Positions 9,232-19,193 of a DNA stretch of 64,000 bases are shown piece by piece. The translations under genes and the position numbers were made by a program. This DNA is from Nosema muscidifuracis. Its lineage: Eukaryota > Microsporidia > Nosematidae. The notes under the pieces were generated by a model. It was not told the DNA's origin, searched no databases, and saw nothing but the letters and a program-made list of their open reading frames with translations. Numbering within the stretch: the stretch's first letter is position 1; the number at the start of each line of letters is the position of its first letter. Location of the stretch: positions 434,001 through 498,000 of the forward strand of contig JAIOKI010000009.1 of the NCBI GenBank assembly GCA_028335825.1, read 5' to 3'.

Positions 9232-10428
9232 TTATTTTTTTAATCTAAAAATAATATCTTTGTAAGAATTTATACAAAATTCTGAATCTATTAAATACCC
9301 ACACTTCAATAAAAAAGGATTTATATTCAAATTATCATTTTTTTTAATACATCTAAAAAGTGTACTAAACAAATCAAGTTCATTCTTTGGAAACTTTTTC
9401 TTAATCTTAAGATTTTTATAAACCTTAATAAATAAATCAAATCTACCAAAATAAATAAAAGTTTTCATCCATTCTATTAATAAAATATATTTCTGATTAT
9501 ATGGTATAATTTTAAGTATCTCAAGATATTTTTTAAAATTAATTTCTAATAAATCTTTATATATCATAGTATAATTATTTAAAAGTTTATAAAAATCTTT
9601 CTTTTTTACTTTTAAATTATTTAAAGTTGATGATGTTATTAAAGTATCTCTTATTATTTTATATTTTAATTTATTAAATAATTTTCTTCTATTAATTTCT
9701 ATATTTATAATTGATTTTTCTTCTATGACGTCATATAATAATTCAATATTTTTATCTGTCATATATTTACATATTAAATTTATTAATATTGTATAATTAT
9801 TTTCTATTAATATCTTAGATTTAGTATTATAATACATAAGAAAAGAATTTATATCTTTTTTATGTAGAACTATTTTTGTATCTTCTGGTTGTTTAAGATT
9901 ATTTAAAAGTTCAGGTATCAATTTATTAATTTCATTTATATTTTCTAATTTATTCATTTCATGTTTATTTTCATGTTTATTATCTTTTATTTTATTACAT
10001 TCTAATTTATTCATTTTACTATTACCTTCTAATTTATTAATTTCATTTTTATTCATTTTACTATTACCATCTAATTTATTATTTTCTAATTTATTCATTT
10101 CTAATAAATAATATTGAATAATTAATTTATGAATAATATTTTTTGGTTCTTCTATTAAATGACAAAGTAAAGGAAAATATTCTAAAAGATAAATTCTATG
10201 ATAAATATTTTTAACAGATATCTTATTCATAAAAAATAATGAAATAATATGATTTTCTAAAATATTTTCTTTATCTTCATGTTCAATTCCTTTAAGAAGT
10301 GTTTTAACATGTGGATCTTCTAATTTGTATTTGTACATGTATTTATATATATTGTAAGTATCTTCAGGTAGTAATTGGTCGATAGATTTATTTTTAATCT
10401 GGGTAAGTAAATTTACAAAATGTTTCAT
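9232..10428 (-). CDS. Unrecognised helical protein with N/K-rich insert
   Basis: 398 residues, predicted almost entirely helical, soluble, with no signal peptide or membrane segment. The middle (about residues 110-170) carries a degenerate repeat of KLEGNSKMNK-type units, which looks like an inserted low-complexity loop. The flanking halves (about 1-108 and 170-398) are leucine/isoleucine-rich and resemble helical-repeat scaffolds, but I cannot assign a family. A GCCCT motif stands about 12 bases before the ATG, supporting this start and a real gene. Confidence 0.75.
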   Translation of the reverse strand: MKHFVNLLTQIKNKSIDQLLPEDTYNIYKYMYKYKLEDPHVKTLLKGIEHEDKENILENHIISLFFMNKISVKNIYHRIYLLEYFPLLCHLIEEPKNIIHKLIIQYYLLEMNKLENNKLDGNSKMNKNEINKLEGNSKMNKLECNKIKDNKHENKHEMNKLENINEINKLIPELLNNLKQPEDTKIVLHKKDINSFLMYYNTKSKILIENNYTILINLICKYMTDKNIELLYDVIEEKSIINIEINRRKLFNKLKYKIIRDTLITSSTLNNLKVKKKDFYKLLNNYTMIYKDLLEINFKKYLEILKIIPYNQKYILLIEWMKTFIYFGRFDLFIKVYKNLKIKKKFPKNELDLFSTLFRCIKKNDNLNINPFLLKCGYLIDSEFCINSYKDIIFRLKK

Positions 10429-11236
10429 ATAAAAAAATAGGGCAAAAAAACAAAAAGGGTTAATTTTTTATTGATCAATTTTAAATGTTAGACTTTCATG
10501 TTTTTTTCATATTTATTTTTGCTTATTTTTTACTGCATTATTTTATTTTTGCATATTTTTTTCATGCATTGTAAAATTTAATATTACAATATAAATTTTT
10601 TATTATAAATAAAATATTAAATTTCTTGCAGTGTTAAAGACATTTGTAAATCTTAAATTAAAAAAGACTTTTTATAAGTTCTGTATGAAAAGATTTATTC
10701 ATAAAAATATTTCTCAAAACAATTTAGATAAAGTATAAAACAATATAAAAAGTATTATAAATATTAACATAGAATCATCTATTTTGTAATATAACTATAA
10801 TAAAATTTTACTTAAAAAATAAAGTTAAAAATGAAAGTGTTATTACTAATATTGAAGAAGTAAGTTTAAAAGAGAAATTATAAGATATCTGAATATTTAA
10901 TATATAAAAAAAATATTTATATTTTAATAGAAAGAAATACTCATTTACTCAATGAAATTAAGATATATTTCTATAAATATTTAGACTTAAGAAGATATTA
11001 ATATATCAAATACAATTATAATATAAAGTTTGTATTTATTTTTTTATGATATATTTAATTAGAATGATAGTTATATATAATGAGTGTATCTAATAATAGA
11101 AATATAATTGATAATAACTGTAATATATCATTGATAATAACTATATTATTTAACTACATTATTTAACTATACAAATTAACTACATTAATTAAATATATTT
11201 AATAATAACTGAAATATTAAAAATTTAATTCAAAAT
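10429..11236. other. AT-rich spacer, no gene
   Basis: About 800 bp with T-rich degenerate repeats near 10495-10570 (TTTTTGCATATTTTTTTCA-like) and A/T runs elsewhere, including short direct repeats near 11140-11200. No ORF of interest on either strand. Confidence 0.6.
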
Positions 11237-12031
11237 TTAGTTCTCTTCTTCTTCAGTAATTTCTTGTCTATCTTCATCAGATATTCTTGGATTATCTTCT
11301 CTACTATTCCATAATGTAAGATTATCCCTAAGTAATTGCATAATAAGTGTAGAATCTCTGTAATGATTTTCACTTAATCCTTCTAAATTTTCAATAGCAT
11401 TATTAAAAGCAGTCCTTGCAATAGAACAAGCTTCTTTTGGATCATTAAGTATTTCATAATAAAAAACTGAATAATTCAAAGCAAGACCTAATTTTATAGG
11501 ATTAGTAGTTGGAAGAGGATCAGCTTGTTCTGATGCTTCTTGATATGCTTCATGTGCTTTCTTTCCTATAAATTCACTATCTTCATTTTTTAATACTTCA
11601 GCCTTGTATCTGTAATAATCCCCTTTCATTTTTAAGAAGAATATTGAATATTCTACATTGTACCCACTTTGTTTAGATATATCTGGAACAAGTATATGGT
11701 TATCTATCATATCAAGTACATCATCACAATATTTTAATAATTCAGATTCAACTATTTGAACTTTTTCCTCTACATAATCCATATTTTGCATACCTTTAGC
11801 AGCTTGTTTCTGTTTCTCTGAACATAAAATTCTCCAACTACTTCTTCTTGCACTTACTAAATTCTTATAAGCTACTGAGAAAGAATTTCTTGCAGAAGGG
11901 TTTAGAAGGATATTTTTTTCATGTGCTAGTTTTACAGCCATTTTCATTTCAGAAGCCATATCATCATATCTCTCAGCTATGTCACTTAGATAAGCTTTAA
12001 AAAGAGTTTCATTGTATTCATCATTTTCCAT
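11237..12031 (-). CDS. BMH1: 14-3-3 protein
   Basis: Phosphoserine/phosphothreonine-binding dimeric adaptor. Signatures seen: ARRSSWRIL (residues 61-69), MKGDYYRYKAEV (135-146) and YRDSTLIMQLLRDNLTLW near the C-terminus, with an acidic tail (ITEEEEN). The phosphopeptide-binding residues of the family are present as K56, R63, R141 and Y142. Length (264) is normal. A GGGG motif lies three bases before the ATG. This is the only 14-3-3 gene in the window. The gene symbol is by family (yeast BMH1/2). Confidence 0.95.
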   Translation of the reverse strand: MENDEYNETLFKAYLSDIAERYDDMASEMKMAVKLAHEKNILLNPSARNSFSVAYKNLVSARRSSWRILCSEKQKQAAKGMQNMDYVEEKVQIVESELLKYCDDVLDMIDNHILVPDISKQSGYNVEYSIFFLKMKGDYYRYKAEVLKNEDSEFIGKKAHEAYQEASEQADPLPTTNPIKLGLALNYSVFYYEILNDPKEACSIARTAFNNAIENLEGLSENHYRDSTLIMQLLRDNLTLWNSREDNPRISDEDRQEITEEEEN

Positions 12032-13043
12032 ATACCCCTTTTCTTTAAATTTTTTTTAAAAACAAAAATTGACAAAAATTAATTACGAATTGATTCTGGT
12101 GAATATTAGATTGGATATTTACATAAAATGTTTTATATTCTTTGTATCAACATATTTATTTATTAATATATTTATTATGGGTATCAGTTATTTTTAAAGT
12201 ATAGTTTATTTTATTATAGTTGAAACTGAAGTTCTTTTTTTGATGTTTCATTGAAAATGACTCATAATCCTTGAATAAACAAACTAAAGGTATATAAAAT
12301 TGATTGGATACAAATAATATTAGAATTTATAAATTATAAAAAGATGACTTTTTGATCTTTTTATAATAAAAATATTAATTAAAAAATACAAATTTAACTT
12401 TCTTTTTTTATTTATTTTATTAATTTAAAAAATCAAAAACTTTTAGAATTTTTAATTAAATATTTTGAATATAACGAAAATAAACATTTATAATAATGAA
12501 TAGACTATTTAGAATAGTTTTATATAGAATAGTTTTTATATAGAATAATTATATAAGAATAATTTTATATAGAATAAATAGACCTTTTCATATTAAATTT
12601 TTATATAAGAATAATTTTATATAGAATAAATAGACCTTTTCATAGAATAAACATTGATAAAAACAATTATAAAGAATAAATAGACCTTATTTAAAAATAA
12701 TTTTTATATAGAATAATTATATAAGAATTAATTTATATAGAATAAATAGACCTTTTCATATTTAATTTTATATAAGAATAAATAGACCTTTTCATATAAA
12801 TTTTTATTAACATCTTCACTTCAATAAATCTATTAGAGCTAAATAAAAACAATTTTTTTATTAGATTAATCATTTACAAAGGAGAAAATAAAGAAAAAAA
12901 TATTTTTATATTCACTTTCCATAATCAAAATGAAATACTTTTTTAATAAAAAACTCCTTAAATTTCTTATTGATTATTTAAATTTCTTATTGGTATTTTT
13001 TATAAGGAGATATATACATAAAAGTTAGGGATTATTTTTTATT
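12032..13043. repeat. Spacer with 'tagaataaatagacctttt' repeats
   Basis: About 1 kb between two divergent genes. From about 12485 to 12800 it carries imperfect repeats built from TATAAGAATAATTTTATATAG and AATAGACCTTTTCATA blocks in varying order. The outer parts are plain AT-rich sequence. No gene seen. Confidence 0.7.
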
Positions 13044-14627
13044 ATGGAAGAAGAATTAAAATTACCATTAAAAGATAACTTTAATAAGAAAACTGAGATT
13101 ACAAATTCTAATAAAATAAAAGATCTCAAAAAGATGTCTAATAATAGAACATTTACATATATTTTTACATCATTATCTTGTTTAATATCTATAATAATTA
13201 TTTATTATTATATTCTAACTAGAATAATTCCTTACAGTTATCAGTTTCTTTTAATTTTATTATTGATTAGTTTTATTCTCAAATCAGTATTTATATACAC
13301 TAATTTATCAATTATATGTTCTTATTGGAATTATAAATTTATTTTTATAATTTTACAAAGTAAATCAATAAGTCTTTCTCTAATAATAAGCTTAGATATT
13401 TCTACAATATTAATTTGTATATGGTCATCTCTTTATCAAGATAAATATAAAGATAATATAATAATATCTTTAAATTTCCTTATAGAATTTATTCCTAGAT
13501 TTATTGGTTTATCAATATTAAGTACTATTTATATTTTTAAAAATATATCAATAGATTTAATAAATTTACATATGCATAAAAACAATTATGAAATGAGACT
13601 TGATCAAAATGATAGAAATGAAAATTTAATAAAATTATTAGATAAAAAAATAATACAAAATAAAAATTATGAAATGAGACTTGATCAAAATGATAGAAAT
13701 GAAAATTTAATAAAATTATTAGATAAAAAAATAATACCTAATAAAAATTATGATTTAGATAAAAAAGCGAATAAATTATTTAAAAAATTAAGTAAGAATG
13801 GACATATCACAAAAGAAGGATTAAAGAATTTTTTAGATATTGAAACAATAGAATTATTTTTTGATACATTTAATGTTAATGAAGATCATTTAATAGATAA
13901 AAAGGAGTTTATAAAAACTTATAAGAAAATTATAAAATATCAATATAGTCTTCTTTTATCTTTAAGTCAGAAAGATATTCTTCTTAAAAAATTTAATATT
14001 TTAATTATTTGTATATTAACACCTTTAGGATATATAATTAATGAAATATGTCAGAATCCAAAATTTGATAGATCTTCTATTATAAAATATATTCAAGTGA
14101 TAGTTTCTTTAAATTTTATATTTGGTTCACTTGCTCAAGATATTTTTAAAAGTCTTAATTATATACTAGCAATAAGAATATTTGATGTAGGAGATATTTT
14201 AAATATAAATAATAAAATATATGAAGTTAAAGAAATTGGATTACTTTTTTCAACATTTATAGTTGATTCTAAGATAGTTATTATATCTAATAATAGACTT
14301 ATGAATTATGATATTATTAATTATAGATTAACAAATAAAATAGATAAAGAATTTATATTTAGAGTTAATGGACTTGATTTTTATAATAAGAAAGATATAT
14401 TAAATAAAGAAATATTAAATTTAGTATTAAAAAATAAAGCTTATATGAAAAAAGATTTTAAGATTAATATTATAGATCAATCAAGTGATGGAATAATAAC
14501 TAAAATTTCTATAGGAGTAACTTATAAATTAAATTATCAAAATATTTATTTTATACAAAATGAAGAGAATGAATTCTTTTGTAATCTTGTTGAGGTGTTT
14601 AGAAAGATTGATTTAAAATATTATTGA
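13044..14627 (+). CDS. MscS-like mechanosensitive channel with EF-hand, paralog 1
   Basis: Predicted stretch-gated ion channel of the MscS superfamily, architecture as in the calcium-regulated fungal Msy1/Msy2 channels of internal membranes. Order: cytosolic N-terminus, four or more membrane segments (about 35-165), a loop, an EF-hand with ligands in NVNEDHLIDKKE (about residues 276-287), further hydrophobic segments, then the MscS pore/beta region with FGSLAQDIFKS and FDVGDILNI (about 359-390). An 81-bp (27-codon) segment is perfectly or almost perfectly repeated in tandem at 13584-13745 (NYEMRLDQNDRNENL...), a recent in-frame expansion just before the EF-hand. A GGG lies about 14 bases before the ATG. 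First of three paralogs in the cluster. Confidence 0.85.
   Translation: MEEELKLPLKDNFNKKTEITNSNKIKDLKKMSNNRTFTYIFTSLSCLISIIIIYYYILTRIIPYSYQFLLILLLISFILKSVFIYTNLSIICSYWNYKFIFIILQSKSISLSLIISLDISTILICIWSSLYQDKYKDNIIISLNFLIEFIPRFIGLSILSTIYIFKNISIDLINLHMHKNNYEMRLDQNDRNENLIKLLDKKIIQNKNYEMRLDQNDRNENLIKLLDKKIIPNKNYDLDKKANKLFKKLSKNGHITKEGLKNFLDIETIELFFDTFNVNEDHLIDKKEFIKTYKKIIKYQYSLLLSLSQKDILLKKFNILIICILTPLGYIINEICQNPKFDRSSIIKYIQVIVSLNFIFGSLAQDIFKSLNYILAIRIFDVGDILNINNKIYEVKEIGLLFSTFIVDSKIVIISNNRLMNYDIINYRLTNKIDKEFIFRVNGLDFYNKKDILNKEILNLVLKNKAYMKKDFKINIIDQSSDGIITKISIGVTYKLNYQNIYFIQNEENEFFCNLVEVFRKIDLKYY
13584..13745 (+). repeat. 81-bp in-frame tandem duplication inside MscS paralog 1
   Basis: Two adjacent 81-bp units (starts 13584 and 13665) differing by about one base. 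They encode two copies of a 27-residue charged segment. Paralogs 2 and 3 carry one copy at most, so the duplication arose after the paralogs split. Confidence 0.9.
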
Positions 14628-15254
14628 TGATTAAAAATTTATATATTGATTTTATTTGATTTATTTTAAATAATTTTCTTTAATTGATTTTATTTATTGA
14701 TTTTCTTTATGATTTTTATGTATAGACACTTTGATTGATTTTTATGTATAGTTAATAATAGTTTAAATAATATTTATATATTAATTTAAATAATTTTATT
14801 TAATTGATTTTATGTATAGACAATTTGATTATCTTATATACATTAATTAAGAAAGTAATTATGTAATAGTATAATTTACATAAGAAATTGAAGTATTTGA
14901 TCAGTCATATTCTTTAAATATAAAATATAACAAATATTTACAGAATATAAAATTGATGAAGAGAATGAGAAATTATTTTCTAAAAATTTTAACATAAATA
15001 GCTTTATAATAAATAATATTAATTAGAATAAAATATTTATTAGAATAAAATAATATAATAAAATAAATCTTAATTTATTAGATAAAAAAAAATAATATTA
15101 ATTAGAATAATTCTTAATTTATTAGATAATATAATAAAATAAAATAATTCTTAGTTTATTAAATAATATTTATTAGTTTATTAGATAATATTTATTTGTT
15201 AAAATAAAGGAGTCACTCCTGATATGCATAAAAGAATTATACTATTTATCCCCA
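14628..15254. repeat. Spacer with AT-rich imperfect repeats
   Basis: Two blocks: TTTATTTGATTGATTTTATGTATAG-like repeats (about 14640-14830) and repeats of TTATTAGATAATATAATAAAA type (about 15000-15200). An AAGGAG stretch stands at about 15206 and a CCCC directly before the next start codon. No gene seen. Confidence 0.6.
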
Positions 15255-16853
15255 ATGAATAAGATTGATAACTCTCAAGTTAATTATTCTCAAGCTGATT
15301 TAACTCAAATGTCTTTTATTAAACCAGTAACAGATTCAAAATCAAGTTTATCAAAAAAATATATATATATTTATATTTTAGCTCTAATAGCTTCTCTAAG
15401 TTTAGGAATTTTAATTTATACTGGTTTAATTTCTCCTGAAATATTGAAAAAAGTACAAAACAAAGAAAAATTTTTTATTTACAAAATATTTTTTTATATT
15501 ACAATTTTTTTATGTATGTGGATATTTATTTCTTTAGGATTATTATATATTCAATCAACATACGTATCTGATAATTCATTCTTTGGATTAATTATTAAAG
15601 ATCATAAAATAAGAATAATTCTTGTATCTACTTTATCTATAGTATCTATTATGATAACTATTTATGAAAATATATTTAAAGATAAAGTAAAATTAGTAGC
15701 AAATAAAAATAATTCAACAAAAGAAGAAATAGTTCAACAATATTATATAATAGATAATTTTTCTAAATTAATGTTAGGAATAGCTATTGTTATGTTATTT
15801 ATGTTAATAAGAAGATTAATATTAGATGGTACTAATTATATAATGAATAAGAGTAATTATTATCAAAAAGTTATTAAAAATAATGAAGAAATTAAAAAAT
15901 TATTTCTTCTTAATTCAGTAACTGGTAAAGATATTTTATATAAATCAGAAAAATGGATAAAATCAGTATTTAGAAAATTATCACCTGAAGGAAATCCATT
16001 GACTATTGAAAATTTAAATTATTTTTTTAGTAAAGAAGATTCACAAAATATTATTGAATTATTCGATTTATATAAGAATAATAAAATACCAGAAGATCAA
16101 TTTATTTCTGTATGGTTAAATATAATAAGAAATAATGATGAAATCAAAGGATTAATTGATCATAAAGATGTTTTAACTAAGAAATTAGGAAGAATTACAA
16201 TGTGTATTTTTCTTCCTTTTTCTATATTCGCATTTATGACTATTTTAGAATCAGGATCACATTTTAAAGAAATTATTACTGTTTTTTTAGGATGTGTTCT
16301 TCCATTAAGTTTTATATTTGGATCAGTCCTTGGTGATTTATTTAAATCAATAATTTTTGTATTTTTAGTTAGACCTTTTGAAATAGGTGATTTAATAGAA
16401 TTTAATAATATGAAATATAAAGTAGAAGAAATTGGATTAATGTATTCAACATTTAGTCATAATTCATTATCAGTTACTATACAGAATAATAAAATTATGG
16501 ATAATCATGTTATTAATTATAGATTATCTGAACAAATACAAAAGAATTACAAATTTAAATATAATATAGATGTATACAAAGAAAATTATAAAATGTTAAG
16601 AGAAAGAATAAGAAATTTAATTAAATCTAAAAGTTATACATTTCATAATCAATTATATATTAAAGATGTAGGTTTACTTGGTCAAGATATGATAGAATTT
16701 AGTGTAATAGTTTTTATTAATATACATTCTGTTAATTATGAAGAAGAAGTTGATAAATTTACAATAGAACTTAATAAAATTATTAAAGATATTGATAATA
16801 AGAAAAATAAAAAAGAAATTATAGAAACAGAAGATAAAATACATGAGATTTAA
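15255..16853 (+). CDS. MscS-like mechanosensitive channel, paralog 2
   Basis: 532 residues, same architecture as its neighbours: membrane segments from about residue 30 to 200, an EF-hand-like loop, a pore region with FGSVLGDLFKS and RPFEIGDLIEF (about 355-380), and a C-terminal beta/alpha domain. The EF-hand loop reads DLYKNNKIPEDQ: position 12, normally Glu, is Gln and position 6 is not Gly, so calcium binding is probably weakened or lost, unlike in paralogs 1 and 3. The start is set by CCCC two bases before the ATG. It lies co-directionally 627 bp after paralog 1. Confidence 0.87.
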   Translation: MNKIDNSQVNYSQADLTQMSFIKPVTDSKSSLSKKYIYIYILALIASLSLGILIYTGLISPEILKKVQNKEKFFIYKIFFYITIFLCMWIFISLGLLYIQSTYVSDNSFFGLIIKDHKIRIILVSTLSIVSIMITIYENIFKDKVKLVANKNNSTKEEIVQQYYIIDNFSKLMLGIAIVMLFMLIRRLILDGTNYIMNKSNYYQKVIKNNEEIKKLFLLNSVTGKDILYKSEKWIKSVFRKLSPEGNPLTIENLNYFFSKEDSQNIIELFDLYKNNKIPEDQFISVWLNIIRNNDEIKGLIDHKDVLTKKLGRITMCIFLPFSIFAFMTILESGSHFKEIITVFLGCVLPLSFIFGSVLGDLFKSIIFVFLVRPFEIGDLIEFNNMKYKVEEIGLMYSTFSHNSLSVTIQNNKIMDNHVINYRLSEQIQKNYKFKYNIDVYKENYKMLRERIRNLIKSKSYTFHNQLYIKDVGLLGQDMIEFSVIVFINIHSVNYEEEVDKFTIELNKIIKDIDNKKNKKEIIETEDKIHEI

Positions 16854-17135
16854 TAAATTAAAACAATAATTTAATTATCATATTTTTAATATATTTGTTA
16901 TAAACATTATTAATTATTTGATAGTTATAATATTCTTATTATATTAGTTATTATATTCTTATTATAATATTATTATTAATATAATATTAAGTATCATATT
17001 TTTCTTATAAATATAGTATCTTAAACAATATATTATATCAATATCTTAAAACAATATATCTTACAAATATAATATCAATCATCATATTAAATATTAAATA
17101 TCTTAAACAATATATCATATTAAATATTATTTTCT
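16854..17135. other. Convergent spacer, AT repeats
   Basis: A 282-bp spacer between the 3' ends of paralogs 2 and 3. It contains short repeats of TTATTATATTCTTATTATAAT and of CTTAAACAATATAT type. No gene or distinct terminator seen. Confidence 0.55.
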
Positions 17136-18710
17136 TTAGTAAGTCTGTAATCCTATAATCTTAAATATATCATCAAGAATAAATGAAAAATCATCTTCAT
17201 TATGTGTCAATCCTTTAATATATTGAAAATTAATTTTAAAATAAATTAATATTTCTACTTCCATAAATCCATCAGATAAAATTTCATAATTTGTTATATC
17301 ATATTTCCCTAAATATATTCTAGTATTTTTATTTAATATATCATTTATATGTTTATTTAATAAATGTTGTTTCTCTCTAAACATTTTCATTTTAAATTTA
17401 TATTTGTATCTTTTTTCTTCTACATCACTTAATCTATAATTTATTATATTCTTAGACATTAATGTAATATTTTGTATATAAGTTATTAAACTATCTACTA
17501 AAAATGAACTATATAAAAGACCTAATTCATTTACTATATAAATCTTTCCATCTATTCTTAAATAATCACCTGCTTCATATGGACGTACTAGAAATATAAA
17601 TATGAGAGATCTAAATAATTCACCTACAACTGATGAAAATATAAAACTTAAAGATAATATTACACCTGATATAACTGACATAAGATTTGAGAAATATTTA
17701 GCATATCCTAAAATAGATATTGATATAAAGAATCCTAAAGGAATACAAAGAATAGAAAGTATAATACTTAATTTATCAAATAAAGAATTCTTCTGTAGAA
17801 GAGCCTTATTTAAAAAATATTTCTCACGTATTACTCCATAATATACAGATACTAATTCAACAGCAGTAATAGATTTATCATTATTTGTATCAAATAATTT
17901 ATAAATTCTATTAGTTATTTCAGATCCAAATATTTTATTACATTCTTCTTTTTTTAATATATCTGAATTAGGACTTATAGTATTAAATACATAATTACCC
18001 CATGTTTGTAAATTATTAAACATTCTAATTCCAGTAAAATTATTAAGTATTTCTATAATTTTAGTATTCTCTTCATTTTGATCTATTCTTTTTTTATAAT
18101 GAGAGAAATACATTTTAATTTCTACTACAGACATAAAAATAGATTTTAACATTTGTATACTAAAAAATACTGATATAGAAAGTATTATAGTAGAAAAATG
18201 TTCTACAATATATCTACTTTTAGATATTTTTTCTTCTGATGTATCATTTATAATTTCATTTGATATTATTTCTTTTGTTTTTACAGGTATCCATACATAT
18301 TCATACCATTGTAATAAACAACTAAATATAAATAAAGATGAACAAATCTTTATAATAGTACTTTTTCTATATAAAATAATTGATATAAGATTTAGTTTAT
18401 ATTCTTGTATAAACATTTCTCTAGTAAGAAGAAGTATAACAAAATCAAAGAAGAAATATATTGATAAATATAAAGATATTGACCATAAAATCTTATACTT
18501 AAATAAATCATAAATATCACATTCTGAATTTATAGTTAAAGGTATTACTTTTACTAAATGTATAAATACAGATAAAGTAGCAAGTATTAAACATAAAATA
18601 CAAGAAAATATTATCTGACCATAACTTGGTATAGAAAAATCAGTATTAGTTATTGATACAACATTTTCATTGAGTATATATTCACTACATTCATTTACAT
18701 TATTCTCCAT
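17136..18710 (-). CDS. MscS-like mechanosensitive channel with EF-hand, paralog 3
   Basis: 524 residues starting at the ATG at 18710 (MENNVNECSEY). An in-frame upstream TTG exists, but a CCC at 18713-18715 immediately before this ATG decides the start. Membrane segments run from about residue 30 to 200. The EF-hand loop DTNNDKSITAVE has all canonical ligands (positions 1, 3, 5 and 12). The MscS pore region shows FSSVVGELFRS and RPYEAGDYLRI. It is inverted relative to paralogs 1 and 2 and convergent with paralog 2. It is as divergent from them as they are from each other, so the duplications are old apart from the internal repeat in paralog 1. Confidence 0.87.
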   Translation of the reverse strand: MENNVNECSEYILNENVVSITNTDFSIPSYGQIIFSCILCLILATLSVFIHLVKVIPLTINSECDIYDLFKYKILWSISLYLSIYFFFDFVILLLTREMFIQEYKLNLISIILYRKSTIIKICSSLFIFSCLLQWYEYVWIPVKTKEIISNEIINDTSEEKISKSRYIVEHFSTIILSISVFFSIQMLKSIFMSVVEIKMYFSHYKKRIDQNEENTKIIEILNNFTGIRMFNNLQTWGNYVFNTISPNSDILKKEECNKIFGSEITNRIYKLFDTNNDKSITAVELVSVYYGVIREKYFLNKALLQKNSLFDKLSIILSILCIPLGFFISISILGYAKYFSNLMSVISGVILSLSFIFSSVVGELFRSLIFIFLVRPYEAGDYLRIDGKIYIVNELGLLYSSFLVDSLITYIQNITLMSKNIINYRLSDVEEKRYKYKFKMKMFREKQHLLNKHINDILNKNTRIYLGKYDITNYEILSDGFMEVEILIYFKINFQYIKGLTHNEDDFSFILDDIFKIIGLQTY

Positions 18711-18712
18711 AT

Positions 18713-18715
18713 GGG
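18713..18715 (-). promoter_or_regulatory. CCC start motif of MscS paralog 3
   Basis: CCC (plus-strand GGG) two bases upstream of the ATG at 18710. It selects this ATG over the longer open frame that begins at a TTG. Confidence 0.7.
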
Positions 18716-18822
18716 ATAACAAATCATTTTTTTTAATATATATGTAATATATATTAAAAAAATAGATTTTGTATTTTTCTATTATTTATGCATAAAAAAA
18801 TTATTTATATTAAATAATTAAA

Positions 18823-18844
18823 TTTGTTTGTTTAAACAAACAAA
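18823..18844. promoter_or_regulatory. 22-bp perfect palindrome
   Basis: Perfect dyad of 11+11 bases centred on TTT/AAA, core GTTTGTTTAAACAAAC, 113 bp upstream of the start of MscS paralog 3. Without a loop it suits a dimeric protein-binding site better than an RNA terminator. Each half contains TAAACAAAC, which resembles a forkhead site; this is inference only. Confidence 0.4.
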
Positions 18845-18943
18845 CTATTCAAAAATATATATTAATTAAATTCACAATTTTTAAAGTATAAAGTATGCTA
18901 ATTTAAAACAAGACTCATATTAAAAATTTAATTAGAAATAATT

Positions 18944-19193
18944 AGATACACTTTCTTATAAGTCTTTCATTTTTTTTCTAAATATAAATTCTATATTTCT
19001 TAATCAGATACACTTTCTTATAAGTCTTTCATTTTTTCTCTCAATATAAATTCTATATTTCTTAATTAGATAAACTTTCTTATGATAGTCTTTCATTTTT
19101 TCTCTCAATAAAATTCTATATTTCTTAATCAGACACACTTTCTTATAAGTCTTTCATTTTTTCTCTCAATATAAATTCTATATTTCTTGATAA
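18944..19193. repeat. 62-bp tandem repeat reaching into the CAP-gene stop codon
   Basis: Four units with starts at 18944, 19006, 19068 and 19131 (period 62-63), core CTTTCTTATAAGTCTTTCAT. The last unit ends inside the CAP gene: the final codons and the stop at 19178 are made of the unit's ...ATATTTCTT end. The repeat therefore probably arose by copying the gene's own 3' end downstream. Confidence 0.85.

Noticed and set aside
13044-18710. Bacterial contamination or recent bacterial transfer of the MscS genes
   Set aside because: Base composition and start motifs equal the host genes, and the EF-hand is a eukaryotic (fungal Msy-type) feature.
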